A DNA stretch of 8,391 nucleotides from Azonexus sp. (GCA_031285115.1 JAITWU010000133.1:1-8391), one strand, 5' to 3'. Shown: positions 1 to 7,770, counted from the stretch's first letter. Notes: generated from the letters alone by a model not told the origin. Program-made: numbers and translations.

Positions 1-1238
1 GGAATGTTGTCGGCCACCGGCACGCGCGGCAGTTTGACGATGCCGCATTCGATGGCGTCCATCAGCGAGAAGTCGCTCATCGTCCACGGGAACAGCGTGC
101 CTTCGGCATAGCCGGAGCCAGCGAGGAAAAACGGCGTGGCCGAAAGGTCGATGACCTGTTGCAGGCCAAGCTTGCGGCCCACGGCTTCGAGGCCGGAAAT
201 CCACAAGCGCGCGGCCTCGTTGTTTTCTTCGGCTTCGGCTTTGTTGTCGGCGGTGATGTCCTCGTCGCTCTCCTCCGCCGGTTTCTCGCGGTAGCAGTGG
301 TGCGCTTCGTCGTTGATGGCAAGGATGTTCTTCAGCCCCATCAGTTCGGGCATCACGCGCTGGAGCATCTGGCCTTCGGACTCCAGCGTGCTCAACGCTT
401 CGCCGGTACGGCCTTGCAGCAAACGGCGGCCCCCCTTGGACACGTCCATGCGCTCGCGCAGTTTGAAGGCGTGGTAATTGGTGATGACGATCTTGGCGCG
501 GGCAATGTCGGCGCGCATGTCGCTGGGTACGAGTTCGCGGCTGGCGTAGTAGCTGTCCGGGTCATTGGGCAGCAGCACGCGCAGACGATCCTTGATGGTC
601 AAACCCGGCGCGACGATCAGAAAGCCACGGGTAAATCGCTTGCTTTGCGGATGGCGCACGGCATTGACCGTCTGCCACGCAATCAGCATCGCCATCACGG
701 TGGTCTTACCCGCGCCGGTGGCGAGCTTGAGCGCCAGCCGCATCAGGTTGGGATTGGCGTCGAGGTTGGCTTTTTTCAGGTGGTCGAGAAAACGCGCACC
801 GGCTTTGCCGAGTTGTGGCGCGACCTCGCTCAGCCAGATTGCGGTTTCGGCGGCCTCGATCTGGCAGAAAAACGGTCGCACGCCAGCGAATTTGTGCTTG
901 CGCCAATATTCCAGCAGACGGGCCGTTTCGGGCGTGACGCGCCATTGCGCTGGCGGCAGCTTGCGCCACTTGTCCACCTCCGCGCGCACGGCGTTGATGA
1001 CGGCGGTGTGGTCATAGGCTTGGCTCTCGGTAGACAGGCCCCTGCCCTCATCGAACAGCAGACTGGCTTGCGAGTTCTTGGTCTTGCGCGGTTTGGGAAT
1101 GGGGGTGATGAAGTCGGCGCGGCGGCGGCTCTCAACGATCTGCTGGGTGGGCTGACCGCTCGCATCCAGTTCCCAGTGCCGGGCCGGGTACTCGTAGGGC
1201 GAATTGAGGATGGGGTGCTCGAAGAATCGGTCGCTCAT
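1..1238 (-). CDS. DEAH-box restriction endonuclease, BPTD_3080-like (type III Res superfamily), N-terminal part
   Basis: The reading frame is open from an ATG at 1238 to the left window edge. It gives 412 residues with no stop, so the C-terminal part, including any nuclease domain, is outside the window. Superfamily 2 motor motifs are clear: Walker A ATGAGKTT (about residues 173-180), a NDEAHH motif II (309-314) and SATPFF motif III (366-371). A stretch FFCQIEAAE near 123-131 sits where type III Res proteins carry a Q-like motif. An acidic, probably disordered insert (about 320-343) lies between motifs II and III. The N terminus (MSDRFFEHPILNSPYEYP) and the ADFITPIPKPRK segment match my memory of the BPTD_3080 family of restriction endonucleases; I could not search. 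Members are predicted to cut foreign DNA using ATP-driven translocation. The gene follows fmt on the same strand after 117 nt with no obvious terminator, so read-through from def-fmt is possible. Only a weak AGG lies upstream of the start. The helicase assignment is firm; the family name is less so. Confidence 0.85.
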   Translation of the reverse strand, partial: MSDRFFEHPILNSPYEYPARHWELDASGQPTQQIVESRRRADFITPIPKPRKTKNSQASLLFDEGRGLSTESQAYDHTAVINAVRAEVDKWRKLPPAQWRVTPETARLLEYWRKHKFAGVRPFFCQIEAAETAIWLSEVAPQLGKAGARFLDHLKKANLDANPNLMRLALKLATGAGKTTVMAMLIAWQTVNAVRHPQSKRFTRGFLIVAPGLTIKDRLRVLLPNDPDSYYASRELVPSDMRADIARAKIVITNYHAFKLRERMDVSKGGRRLLQGRTGEALSTLESEGQMLQRVMPELMGLKNILAINDEAHHCYREKPAEESDEDITADNKAEAEENNEAARLWISGLEAVGRKLGLQQVIDLSATPFFLAGSGYAEGTLFPWTMSDFSLMDAIECGIVKLPRVPVADNI

Positions 1239-1270
1239 GGTGGAAAACCTGTATCGAGGTCTTGTTTCAT
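1235..1270 (-). other. 11-codon ORF overlapping the restriction gene start (ATGA)
   Basis: A mini-ORF reading MKQDLDTGFPP ends in a TGA that overlaps the ATG of the restriction gene in an ATGA arrangement. An in-frame TAG lies at 1286-1288, so it cannot be the end of a long ORF in the present sequence. It could be a leader peptide that couples translation to the restriction gene, the worn tail of a lost upstream partner gene, or chance. There is no strong Shine-Dalgarno sequence before it. No function is assigned. Confidence 0.25.
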
Positions 1271-1355
1271 TAAACGCCCGCTTGTCTATGGCAAACGGCA
1301 CACCGCAGTCGATTGGGGGCGGTTTGACGCCGGGTCGCCCGTACCTTCGGCATCT

Positions 1356-2279
1356 TCAATTCGCCGCCGCAAAACGCTGACCGACTCGCAAGGGATAACC
1401 GGAGAGGAGTTGGGCTGCTGGCAAACGCTTGCCCCCGGCTTTTTGCAATTCGCTGACGGCCAGCGCGCCGTCGCCGCAGGCAATGGTGATGTTCCGCCGG
1501 TCGATGGCGAGAATCGCGCCCGGCTCACCACTGCCGACGACAGGCGCGGCTCGCCACAATTTGACCGGCTGCCCGGCGAAATGGGTCTGCGCGCCGGGAA
1601 AAGGGTTGAAAGCACGGATGTGGCGGTCGATTTCACGGGCCGGACGGGTCCAGTCGATCAAGGCTTCCGCCGTGTCGATTTTGTGCGCGTTAGTAACGCC
1701 AGCAGCGGGCTGCTCAACGGCGGGCCATGGCAGGCGGTCGAGCGCCTCGACAATCCGCCGCGCGCCCTGCGCCGCCAGCTTGTCGTGCAGTGTCGCCGCC
1801 GTATCGTCGTCAGCAATGGGCAGCGCCTCCTGGAGCAGCACCGGGCCGCTATCAAGCCCGGCTTCGACCTGCATGATGCAAACGCCGGTTTCGGCGTCGC
1901 CCGCCAAGAGCGCCCGCTGGATCGGCGCAGCGCCCCGCCAGCGCGGTAGCAGCGAAGCATGGATATTGACGCAGCCCAAACGCGGCAGGTCGAGCACCGC
2001 CTGCGGCAGAATCAGGCCATAGGCGGCAACCACCATGACCTCGGCGCGGGCGGCGGCAATCCGCGCCTGCGCTTCGAGCGGCTTCAAGCTGTGCGGCTGA
2101 AAGACCTCGATGCCATGCGCCAACGCCACCTGTTTGACCTTTGAGGTCTGCAACGCCATGCCGCGCCCGGCGGGGCGGTCGGGCTGGGTCAGCGCCAGCG
2201 CCACCTCATGACCGGCGGCAATGATCGCCGTCAGCGCCGTGGCGGCAAATTCCGGAGTACCGGCAAAAATCAGCTTCAT
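1356..2279 (-). CDS. fmt: methionyl-tRNA formyltransferase
   Basis: Fmt transfers a formyl group from 10-formyltetrahydrofolate to the amino group of Met-tRNAfMet in the cytoplasm, making the initiator for bacterial translation. The protein is 307 aa, normal for the family. Visible family signatures are FAGTPEFA at the N terminus, QPDRPAGRG, the AAYGLILP strand, and the catalytic block [17 protein letters not shown], with Asn and His at about 105 and 107. The catalytic Asp is in GLDSGP at about 143. The C-terminal anticodon-arm-binding half shows [10 protein letters not shown] and GQPVKLW. I chose the ATG at 2279 because AAGGA (2285-2289 on the minus strand) sits 5 nt upstream. The in-frame ATG at 2285 would add Met-Gly but directly abuts the AAGG. 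It lies just downstream of def and is surely co-transcribed with it. What follows fmt here is a restriction gene rather than the rsmB/htpX genes often found next in betaproteobacteria. Confidence 0.96.
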   Translation of the reverse strand: MKLIFAGTPEFAATALTAIIAAGHEVALALTQPDRPAGRGMALQTSKVKQVALAHGIEVFQPHSLKPLEAQARIAAARAEVMVVAAYGLILPQAVLDLPRLGCVNIHASLLPRWRGAAPIQRALLAGDAETGVCIMQVEAGLDSGPVLLQEALPIADDDTAATLHDKLAAQGARRIVEALDRLPWPAVEQPAAGVTNAHKIDTAEALIDWTRPAREIDRHIRAFNPFPGAQTHFAGQPVKLWRAAPVVGSGEPGAILAIDRRNITIACGDGALAVSELQKAGGKRLPAAQLLSGYPLRVGQRFAAAN

Positions 2280-2284
2280 GCCCA

Positions 2285-2289
2285 TCCTT
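2285..2289 (-). promoter_or_regulatory. ribosome binding site of fmt (decides start)
   Basis: AAGGA on the minus strand lies 5 nt before the ATG at 2279. It overlaps the last bases of def, so ribosomes finishing def could reinitiate here. It favours the 307-residue over the 309-residue start. Confidence 0.55.
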
Positions 2290-2791
2290 ATGCGGTAACC
2301 CGCGCCTGTTTGGCGAGCTTCGCCTTGATCCGCGACTGCTTCAATTGCGACAGATGATCGACGAACACCTTGCCGTCGAGATGGTCGATCTCGTGCTGGA
2401 GGCAGACGGCGAGCAGCCCTTCGGCAACGAGCGACTGCGGCTTGCCATCGAGATCGAGATAATCGACGGTGACCCGCTCGGCGCGTTCGACCTTGTCGTA
2501 GATGCCGGGCACTGTCAGGCAGCCTTCTTCGCCGGTCTGCGCGCCCTCTGCCGAGCGCAGTTGCGGATTGACGAAAATACGCAAGTGGTTGCGCTCCTCG
2601 GAAATGTCGATCACCACCAGCCGCCGCTGGACATCGACCTGCGTCGCCGCCAGACCGATGCCGGAGGCTTCGTACATGGTTTCGCCCATGTCGGCGGCAA
2701 GTTGGCGGGTCGCGGCGTCAATCTCGGCGACAGGGCGGGCGGTTTTTCGCAAACGCGCATCGGGAAAACGCAAAATGGGTAGCAGGGCCAT
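2288..2791 (-). CDS. def: peptide deformylase
   Basis: Def removes the formyl group from the N-terminal Met of nascent proteins at the ribosome. The 167-aa protein has all three family motifs: GIGLAATQ (44-51), EEGCLTVPG (88-96; metal ligand Cys91, with Thr in place of the more common Ser) and HEIDHLDG (133-140; metal ligands His133 and His137, catalytic Glu134). The length and the EGCL(S/T) form fit the type 1 (bacterial) enzymes. The start [11 protein letters not shown] agrees with the family. No Shine-Dalgarno sequence precedes the ATG: the minus-strand sequence just upstream is TTCTATTTTAACC, so initiation may be leaderless or use an unstructured AT-rich leader. It is the first gene of the leftward def-fmt unit and is divergent from lysM. 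Confidence 0.97.
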   Translation of the reverse strand: MALLPILRFPDARLRKTARPVAEIDAATRQLAADMGETMYEASGIGLAATQVDVQRRLVVIDISEERNHLRIFVNPQLRSAEGAQTGEEGCLTVPGIYDKVERAERVTVDYLDLDGKPQSLVAEGLLAVCLQHEIDHLDGKVFVDHLSQLKQSRIKAKLAKQARVTA

Positions 2792-2934
2792 GGTTAAAAT
2801 AGAATAAAAGCTTGCTCAATTAAGCTATTACTAGCAGAATCTAAAGTAAATTCCCTGATCGGGATGCCGTGTTCCGCCAAGCCGATGTGACCGCATCCGG
2901 CACACTGCATTCCACTGGCATGTGAGGTTTGACA
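2792..2934. promoter_or_regulatory. divergent intergenic region between def and lysM
   Basis: The first 65 nt are AT-rich, in contrast to the GC-rich genes, and should hold the promoters for both directions. On the plus strand the best pair is TTGCTC (2812-2817), 17 nt, CAGAAT (2835-2840), a weak sigma-70-like match. On the minus strand TATTCT (2801-2806) lies 9 nt before the def ATG but has no good -35. GCTA-TTAC-TAGC (2824-2835) is a short perfect inverted repeat inside the region. GGATGC (2862-2867) and GCATCC (2893-2898) form a 6-bp inverted repeat in the lysM leader. None of these is strong enough to name a regulator. I see no small gene here. Confidence 0.5.
2924..2927 (+). promoter_or_regulatory. 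ribosome binding site of lysM (decides start)
   Basis: GAGG is followed by 7 nt and then ATG at 2935. This is ideal spacing and selects that ATG over the in-frame TTG at 2929, which would lie only 1 nt from the GAGG. Confidence 0.7.
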
Positions 2935-3972
2935 ATGGTTCGCATTATATCTGCGCTCATCCTGGCCGTAATGACCGTCTGCGCTTCCGCCGCCGAGCCG
3001 TTACAGCTCGTCGACAACCCGCCTGACCGGTACATCGTCGTCAAGGGCGATACTCTGTGGGGCATTTCCGGCAAATTCCTCAAAGAACCCTGGCGCTGGC
3101 CGGAAATCTGGCGCATGAACCGCGACGAGATCAAGAATCCGCACTGGATTTATCCGGGCGATGTGATCCTCCTCGATTTTTCCGACGGCGCGCCGCGCCT
3201 GCGTCAGGCCAAAGGTTTGAGCAGCGGCGGCAATGGTCGGCTTGAGCCGAAGGTCTATAGCCAGGCCGTGCAGGAAGTGATTCCGAGCATTCCGCCCAAT
3301 GTCATCGAGCCTTTCATTTCCCGGCCACTGATTGTCGAAGCTGGCGCCGAAGCCGGCGAGGCCGTCATCGTCGCCACCGCCGAAGATCGCATGGTGCTCG
3401 GCAACGGTGACGAAGCCTTCGCTTCCGGCATCCCCGACGGCAGCGTCGAGAGATGGCACCTGTACCGGGCTGGCAAAGCCCTCAAAGACCCCGATACCGG
3501 CGAAGTGCTCGCCCATGAAGCCTTCTTCCTCGGCAGCGCCCGTCTGGTCCGGCCGGGCGAACCGGCAACGCTGCGCATCATCCAGGCCCGGCAGGAAATC
3601 GGCCGGGGCGATCATCTGCGGCCAGCGCCGCCGCCGGAAATCACCTCTTATGTGCCGCATCGTCCTGATGGCGAAATCGCCGCCAAGGTCGTTTCCATTT
3701 ATGGTGGCGTGAGCGAAGGCGGCACGCAATCGGTCATCGCCCTCAACCGGGGCGGCAAGGATGGTCTGGAAGTCGGCAATGTTCTCGCCCTGTTCCGTAA
3801 CCGTGTCTCGGTCGCAGTCGATATGGAGAATGGCCGACGCAGTTCAATGCCGATTCCCGAGGAACGCTACGGACTGGCTTTCGTCTTCCGCGTTTTTGAC
3901 GGCATCGCCTATGCGCTGGTCGTCGAATCTTCCAAATCGGTGATCGTTGGCGATTCAGCCCGCAATCCGTGA
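2935..3972 (+). CDS. exported LysM domain protein
   Basis: This 345-aa protein begins with a short signal peptide: a basic start, the hydrophobic ISALILAVMTV and a likely cleavage after ASAA near residue 20. A single LysM domain follows (about 32-82), with YIVVKGDTLWGISGKFL at its start and PHWIYPGDVILL at its end. LysM domains bind N-acetylglucosamine-containing glycans, so a periplasmic, peptidoglycan-associated location is expected. The remaining roughly 260 residues show no catalytic motif that I recognise. A beta-rich segment near 245-290 (KVVSIYGGVSEGG, then ALNRGGKDGLEVGNVLALFR) recalls the C-terminal part of other LysM proteins encoded beside dprA in betaproteobacteria. The gene overlaps dprA by 4 nt (GTGA), so the two are translationally coupled although their functions are not obviously related. 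The exact role is unknown. Confidence 0.88.
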   Translation: MVRIISALILAVMTVCASAAEPLQLVDNPPDRYIVVKGDTLWGISGKFLKEPWRWPEIWRMNRDEIKNPHWIYPGDVILLDFSDGAPRLRQAKGLSSGGNGRLEPKVYSQAVQEVIPSIPPNVIEPFISRPLIVEAGAEAGEAVIVATAEDRMVLGNGDEAFASGIPDGSVERWHLYRAGKALKDPDTGEVLAHEAFFLGSARLVRPGEPATLRIIQARQEIGRGDHLRPAPPPEITSYVPHRPDGEIAAKVVSIYGGVSEGGTQSVIALNRGGKDGLEVGNVLALFRNRVSVAVDMENGRRSSMPIPEERYGLAFVFRVFDGIAYALVVESSKSVIVGDSARNP

Positions 3973-5048
3973 GTGACCCAACCGGGCTGGCCGCCTGGCT
4001 GCGGCTGACCCTGACGCCCGGCATCGGCGGCGAGTCCCAGCGCAAGCTGCTCGCCGCCTTTGGTTTACCTGAAACCGTTTTTGCCGCCGGAGCGCTCGCC
4101 GTGCGCGGCGTCATCGGCAGCCGCGCCGAGGCGCTGTTTGCCCAACACGATCTCGATGGCCTCATCGACCGCAGTCTCAATTGGGCCGCCCAGCCGGGCA
4201 ACGCCATCATCACGCTGGCTGACCCCGAATACCCGCCCGCCCTCCTTGAAATCGCCGATCCGCCGAGCCTCCTCTATCTGCGCGGCAACCCGGCGCACCT
4301 GCAACGGCGTGGTCTGGCCATTGTCGGCAGCCGCAATGCGACGCCGCAGGGGCTGCAAACGGCGGCGGGCTTTGCCCGCGCGCTGGCCGCTCGCGGCCTG
4401 CCGATCATCAGCGGCCTGGCTTTGGGCATCGACGCCGCCGCCCACCGTGGCGCGCTCGAAGGCGGCGGCGCGACCATTGCCGTCGTCGGCACCGGCGCTG
4501 ACCGCCTCTACCCGGCGCAGAACCGCGAACTGGCGCTCGGCATCCTCGAACACGGGACGATCATTTCCGAATTCCCGCTTGGCGCGCCGCCGCTCGCCGC
4601 CAATTTTCCCCGCCGCAACCGCATCATTTCCGGGCTGGCCCGTGGCGTGCTGGTGGTCGAAGCCGCGCCGCAGAGCGGCTCGCTGATTACCGCCCGGCAG
4701 GCCGCCGAACAGGGGCGCGAGGTTTTCGCCATTCCCGGCTCCATCCATTCGCCGCTCGCCCGTGGCTGCCATCAACTCATCAAACAGGGAGCCAAACTGG
4801 TCGAAACGGCGGCTGACATTCTCGAAGAACTCGCTGAACCGCCCGTTGCCGAAGCGCCGCCGCCGGTGATTGAGCCTGCCGACGAAAACCCGATCATTGC
4901 CGCCCTCGGCTTTGACCCTTGCTCGCTCGACGAACTGGCGGTCCGCACAGCGCTCCCGACCGAGCGTCTACTCGGCGAACTGCTGACCCTCGAACTCGCT
5001 GGCCGCATCGCCAGCCTGCCGGGCAATCGCTATCAGCGCCTGGCCTGA
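3969..5048 (+). CDS. dprA: DNA-processing protein DprA
   Basis: DprA (Smf) binds incoming single-stranded DNA during natural transformation and loads RecA on it; it is cytoplasmic. At 359 aa it has the usual length. Domain order: an N-terminal helix-hairpin-helix/SAM-like part (LTPGIGGESQRKLL, about 15-28), then the Rossmann-like DNA-binding core from about 84 to 290. Core motifs are ADPEYPP, IVGSRNATP (118-126), SGLALGIDAAAH (148-159), FPRRNRIISGL (213-223), SGSLITA (236-242), IPGS (255-258) and GCHQLI (266-271). A proline-rich linker (291-304) leads to a C-terminal winged-helix domain (about 308-359). The start is a GTG overlapping the TGA of lysM (GTGA), with no better in-frame start. In many relatives smg (DUF494) follows dprA; here it is absent and topB comes next. 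Confidence 0.96.
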   Translation: MSDPTGLAAWLRLTLTPGIGGESQRKLLAAFGLPETVFAAGALAVRGVIGSRAEALFAQHDLDGLIDRSLNWAAQPGNAIITLADPEYPPALLEIADPPSLLYLRGNPAHLQRRGLAIVGSRNATPQGLQTAAGFARALAARGLPIISGLALGIDAAAHRGALEGGGATIAVVGTGADRLYPAQNRELALGILEHGTIISEFPLGAPPLAANFPRRNRIISGLARGVLVVEAAPQSGSLITARQAAEQGREVFAIPGSIHSPLARGCHQLIKQGAKLVETAADILEELAEPPVAEAPPPVIEPADENPIIAALGFDPCSLDELAVRTALPTERLLGELLTLELAGRIASLPGNRYQRLA

Positions 5049-5053
5049 TTTAT

Positions 5054-5111
5054 CGCGGGCGGCAGACGCAACTTGCCAAGCCGACAATCAGCCACTTATC
5101 ATCCGCCCGCG
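5054..5111. repeat. 9-bp perfect inverted repeat flanking the topB promoter
   Basis: CGCGGGCGG (5054-5062) and its exact reverse complement CCGCCCGCG (5103-5111) are 40 nt apart, just after the dprA stop. In the dprA transcript they could form a long-loop hairpin and help end transcription, but no T-tract follows. The right arm can instead pair with GCGGG at 5117-5121. Confidence 0.6.
5073..5102 (+). promoter_or_regulatory. candidate sigma-70 promoter of topB
   Basis: TTGCCA (5073-5078; 5 of 6 to consensus), an 18-nt spacer and TATCAT (5097-5102; 5 of 6) predict a transcription start near 5109, about 57 nt before the topB ATG. The promoter lies between the arms of the inverted repeat at 5054-5111. 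Confidence 0.55.
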
Positions 5112-5121
5112 CTTTAGCGGG
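5106..5121 (+). other. small hairpin at the predicted 5' end of the topB mRNA
   Basis: CCCGC (5106-5110), a 6-nt loop GCTTTA and GCGGG (5117-5121) form a 5-bp GC stem followed by TCGAATTTCT. If transcription begins near 5109 only part of the stem is transcribed. For a dprA read-through transcript it could be a poor terminator. Its role is unproven. Confidence 0.35.
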
Positions 5122-5165
5122 TCGAATTTCTCACCGATTCCCTTACCCATTTCCACACCCATTCC

Positions 5166-7682
5166 ATGACCAAAAAACTCATCATTGCCGAAAAACCCTC
5201 CGTCGCCGCCGACATCGCCAAGGCGCTCGGGGGGTTTGCCAAGCACGACGACTATTTCGAAAGCGATGCTTACGTCCTCTCGTCGGCCATTGGTCATTTG
5301 CTCGAACTCGCCTGTCCCGAAGAATTTGAAGTCAAGCGCGGCAAATGGTCGTTTGCCCATCTGCCGGTGATTCCACCGCATTTTGCGCTCTCCCCCATCG
5401 AAAAGACGGAATCGCGCTTGAAGCTCCTGACCCGGCTGATCAAGAGGAAAGATGTCAGCGGCCTCGTCAACGCCTGCGACGCGGGCCGCGAGGGCGAACT
5501 GATCTTCAACTACATCGCCCAGCACGCCAAGTCCGGCAAGCCGGTGCAGCGCCTGTGGCTGCAATCCATGACGCCGGGGGCGATCCGCGACGGCTTCAAG
5601 CACTTGCGCGCCGGGCATGAATTGCAGGGTTTGGGCGACGCCGCCGTCTGCCGTTCCGAATCCGACTGGCTGGTCGGCATCAACGGCACGCGGGCGATGA
5701 CGGCCTTCAATTCCAAAACCGGCGGTTTTCACCTGACCACCGTTGGCCGCGTGCAAACGCCGACGCTGGCCATCGTCGTCGAGCGCGAAAAGAAAATCCG
5801 CGAATTCAAACCGCGCTCCTATTGGGAAGTCGAAGCCACATTCGCCGCCCACGCCGGTTCCTACAACGGCAAATGGTTCGACGAAAATTTCAAAGGCAAG
5901 GACGATGACGAACACGCCCGCGCCGACCGCCTCTGGGAAGAAAGCCGCGCCGAAGCCATCCGCGCCGCCACGGAGGGCAAACCCGGCAGCGTCAGCGAAG
6001 AAACCAAGCCGGAAACCCGCCTCTCGCCGCTCCTGTTCGATTTGACCAGCCTGCAACGCGAAGCCAACGCCCGCTTCGGCTTTTCGGCCAAAACCACGCT
6101 GGCGCTGGCGCAGTCGCTGTACGAAAAACACAAGGCCCTGACCTACCCGCGAACCGACTCGCGCTGCCTGCCAGAAGACTATCTGGCGACGGTCAAGGAA
6201 ACCATGCGGGTGCTAACCGGCGAAGGCGTCGGCAAAGGCTGCGATGAAGTCCTGCTCGCCCGTTACTCCCCCTTCGCCCATCAAATTCTCGCCCGCAACT
6301 GGGTGTTGCCGAACAAGCGCATCTTCAACAACGCCAAAGTGAGCGATCACTTCGCCATCATCCCGACGCCGCAAGCGCCGAAAAATCTCAACGAAGCCGA
6401 ACAAAAACTGTACGACTTCGTCGTCCGCCGCTTTCTCTCCGTCTTCTTCCCGGCGGCGGAATATCTCGTCACCACCCGCATCACCCGCGTCGAGGGGCAT
6501 CCTTTCAAAACCGAAGGCAAAGTGCTCGTCAATCCCGGCTGGCTCGCCGTCCACGGCAAAGAAGCGCAGGAAGGCGACGAAGGCAATCTGGTCGCCGTCG
6601 CCAAGGACGAAAAAGTCAAAGCCGAAGAAGTCACCGTCAAAGCCAACGCCACCAGGCCGCCGCCGCGCTACAACGAAGCCACGCTGCTTTCGGCCATGGA
6701 AGGCGCTGGCAAAATGGTCGATGACGAAGAACTCAAAGCCGCTATGGCCGGACGCGGCCTCGGCACCCCGGCGACAAGGGCGCAGATCATCGAAAACCTC
6801 ATCGGCGAGCAATACATGCACCGCGAAGGGCGCGAACTGATCCCCACCGCCAAAGCGTTTTCGCTGATGACCCTGCTCAACGGCCTCGGCGTCACTGAAC
6901 TGACGCAGCCGGAACTGACCGGCGACTGGGAATGGAAACTCGGGCGCATCGAAAAAGGCGAATTCACCCGCGCCGAATTCATGCGCGAAATTGCCGAAAT
7001 GACGCGGCACGTCGTCGAGCGCGCCAAAACCTTTGAAGCCGACACCATCCCCGGCGACTTTGGTGTCCTGACCGCCAAATGCCCGCGCTGCGGCGGCGAA
7101 ATGCGGGAAACCTACAAAAAATTCCAGTGCGGCGGCTGCGATTACTCGCTGTGGAAAATCGTCGCCGGTCGCCAATTTGAACCTGCCGAAATCGACACCC
7201 TGCTCAACGAAAAACGCCTCGGCCCGCTGACCGGCTTTCGCAACAAAATGGGCCGCAGTTTTTCCGCCGCCATCAAGTTGAACGACAACATGGAAGCCGA
7301 ATTCGACTTCGGCCAGGACAAAACCAGCGAAGACTCCGCCGAGCCGGTCGATTTCTCCGGCCAGGAAAGCCTCGGCCCCTGCCCCAAATGCGGCGCGGCG
7401 GTGTTTGAGCACGGCAACGCCTACATCTGCGAAAAATCGGCGGGCACCGCCAAAACCTGCGACTTCCGCACCGGCAAGATCATTCTGCAACAGCCGGTCG
7501 ATGCCGCCCAGATCAAAAAACTGCTGGCCCACGGCAAAACCGATTTGCTCAAAGAATTCGTCTCCAACCGCACCCGGCGCAAATTCTCAGCCTATCTCGT
7601 TGCCGCTGGCGGCAAGGTAGGGTTTGAATTTGAGAAAAAAGCCCCCGCCGCCAAAAAAACGGCGGCGAAAAAGGCGGGGTAA
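5166..7682 (+). CDS. topB: DNA topoisomerase III (type IA)
   Basis: TopB passes single strands through a transient 5'-phosphotyrosyl break and decatenates replication and recombination intermediates. The N-terminal TOPRIM domain shows IIAEKPSVA (6-14) and the acidic DAGREGELIF (105-114). The active-site Tyr is residue 327 in the motif TYPRTDSR. Other family blocks are GRVQTPTLAIV (194-204), LTSLQREAN (293-301), FAIIPT (396-401) and GLGTPATRA (531-539). The C-terminal part has two zinc ribbons: Cys639, Cys642, Cys655, Cys658, and Cys739, Cys742, Cys755, Cys765. A final Lys/Ala-rich tail (about 824-838) resembles histone H1-like DNA-binding tails. At 838 aa it is much longer than the E. coli enzyme (about 650 aa); the added length is the zinc-ribbon and tail region. 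No Shine-Dalgarno sequence precedes the ATG (pyrimidine-rich leader), but the conserved N terminus fixes the start. Confidence 0.96.
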   Translation: MTKKLIIAEKPSVAADIAKALGGFAKHDDYFESDAYVLSSAIGHLLELACPEEFEVKRGKWSFAHLPVIPPHFALSPIEKTESRLKLLTRLIKRKDVSGLVNACDAGREGELIFNYIAQHAKSGKPVQRLWLQSMTPGAIRDGFKHLRAGHELQGLGDAAVCRSESDWLVGINGTRAMTAFNSKTGGFHLTTVGRVQTPTLAIVVEREKKIREFKPRSYWEVEATFAAHAGSYNGKWFDENFKGKDDDEHARADRLWEESRAEAIRAATEGKPGSVSEETKPETRLSPLLFDLTSLQREANARFGFSAKTTLALAQSLYEKHKALTYPRTDSRCLPEDYLATVKETMRVLTGEGVGKGCDEVLLARYSPFAHQILARNWVLPNKRIFNNAKVSDHFAIIPTPQAPKNLNEAEQKLYDFVVRRFLSVFFPAAEYLVTTRITRVEGHPFKTEGKVLVNPGWLAVHGKEAQEGDEGNLVAVAKDEKVKAEEVTVKANATRPPPRYNEATLLSAMEGAGKMVDDEELKAAMAGRGLGTPATRAQIIENLIGEQYMHREGRELIPTAKAFSLMTLLNGLGVTELTQPELTGDWEWKLGRIEKGEFTRAEFMREIAEMTRHVVERAKTFEADTIPGDFGVLTAKCPRCGGEMRETYKKFQCGGCDYSLWKIVAGRQFEPAEIDTLLNEKRLGPLTGFRNKMGRSFSAAIKLNDNMEAEFDFGQDKTSEDSAEPVDFSGQESLGPCPKCGAAVFEHGNAYICEKSAGTAKTCDFRTGKIILQQPVDAAQIKKLLAHGKTDLLKEFVSNRTRRKFSAYLVAAGGKVGFEFEKKAPAAKKTAAKKAG

Positions 7683-7712
7683 GGCCGGTACGCTTCAAGC
7701 AGATACCTTGGG

Positions 7713-7733
7713 GAGGGGATTACGGCCCCTTTT
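7713..7733 (+). terminator. weak rho-independent terminator after topB
   Basis: AGGGG (7714-7718), loop ATTACGG and CCCCT (7726-7730) give a 5-bp stem, with a possible extra G-U pair at the base. It ends in TTTT (7730-7733). It is 30 nt after the topB stop. The short stem and short T-run make it weak. Confidence 0.45.
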
Positions 7734-7752
7734 GGGAATAAACCTCATTTGA

Positions 7753-7770
7753 GGGCAATGAAAACTGCCC
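7753..7770. repeat. short inverted repeat GGGCA/TGCCC
   Basis: GGGCA (7753-7757) and TGCCC (7766-7770) are perfect 5-bp arms around an 8-nt loop, upstream of the hsdM promoter. No T-run follows on either strand. It might be a second part of the topB terminator region or chance. Confidence 0.3.

Noticed and set aside
1239..1355. Possible terminator after fmt
   Set aside because: Only 4-bp GC stems without a T-run could be found, so no terminator is called.
159..1949. Plus-strand open frame of 596 codons
   Set aside because: It lies antisense to both the restriction gene and fmt, whose protein motifs are unmistakable, and crosses the gap between them. The translation shows no recognisable motif. 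Long antisense open frames are common in GC-rich DNA.
2929..2934. Upstream TTG start for the LysM protein
   Set aside because: It would lie 1 nt from the GAGG ribosome binding site, whereas the ATG at 2935 has ideal 7-nt spacing.
3001..3729. Minus-strand open frame of 242 codons within lysM
   Set aside because: It is a shadow of the LysM protein frame, which has a signal peptide, domain and ribosome binding site.
5088..6131. Minus-strand open frame of 347 codons opposite the topB start
   Set aside because: It is antisense to the conserved TOPRIM coding region with the same compositional bias; no motif or ribosome binding site was found.
6213..7532. Minus-strand open frame of 439 codons within topB
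   Set aside because: It is antisense to topB, rich in Phe, Ala and Gly as expected for a mirror of Glu/Lys/Ala/Pro codons, and has no family motif.
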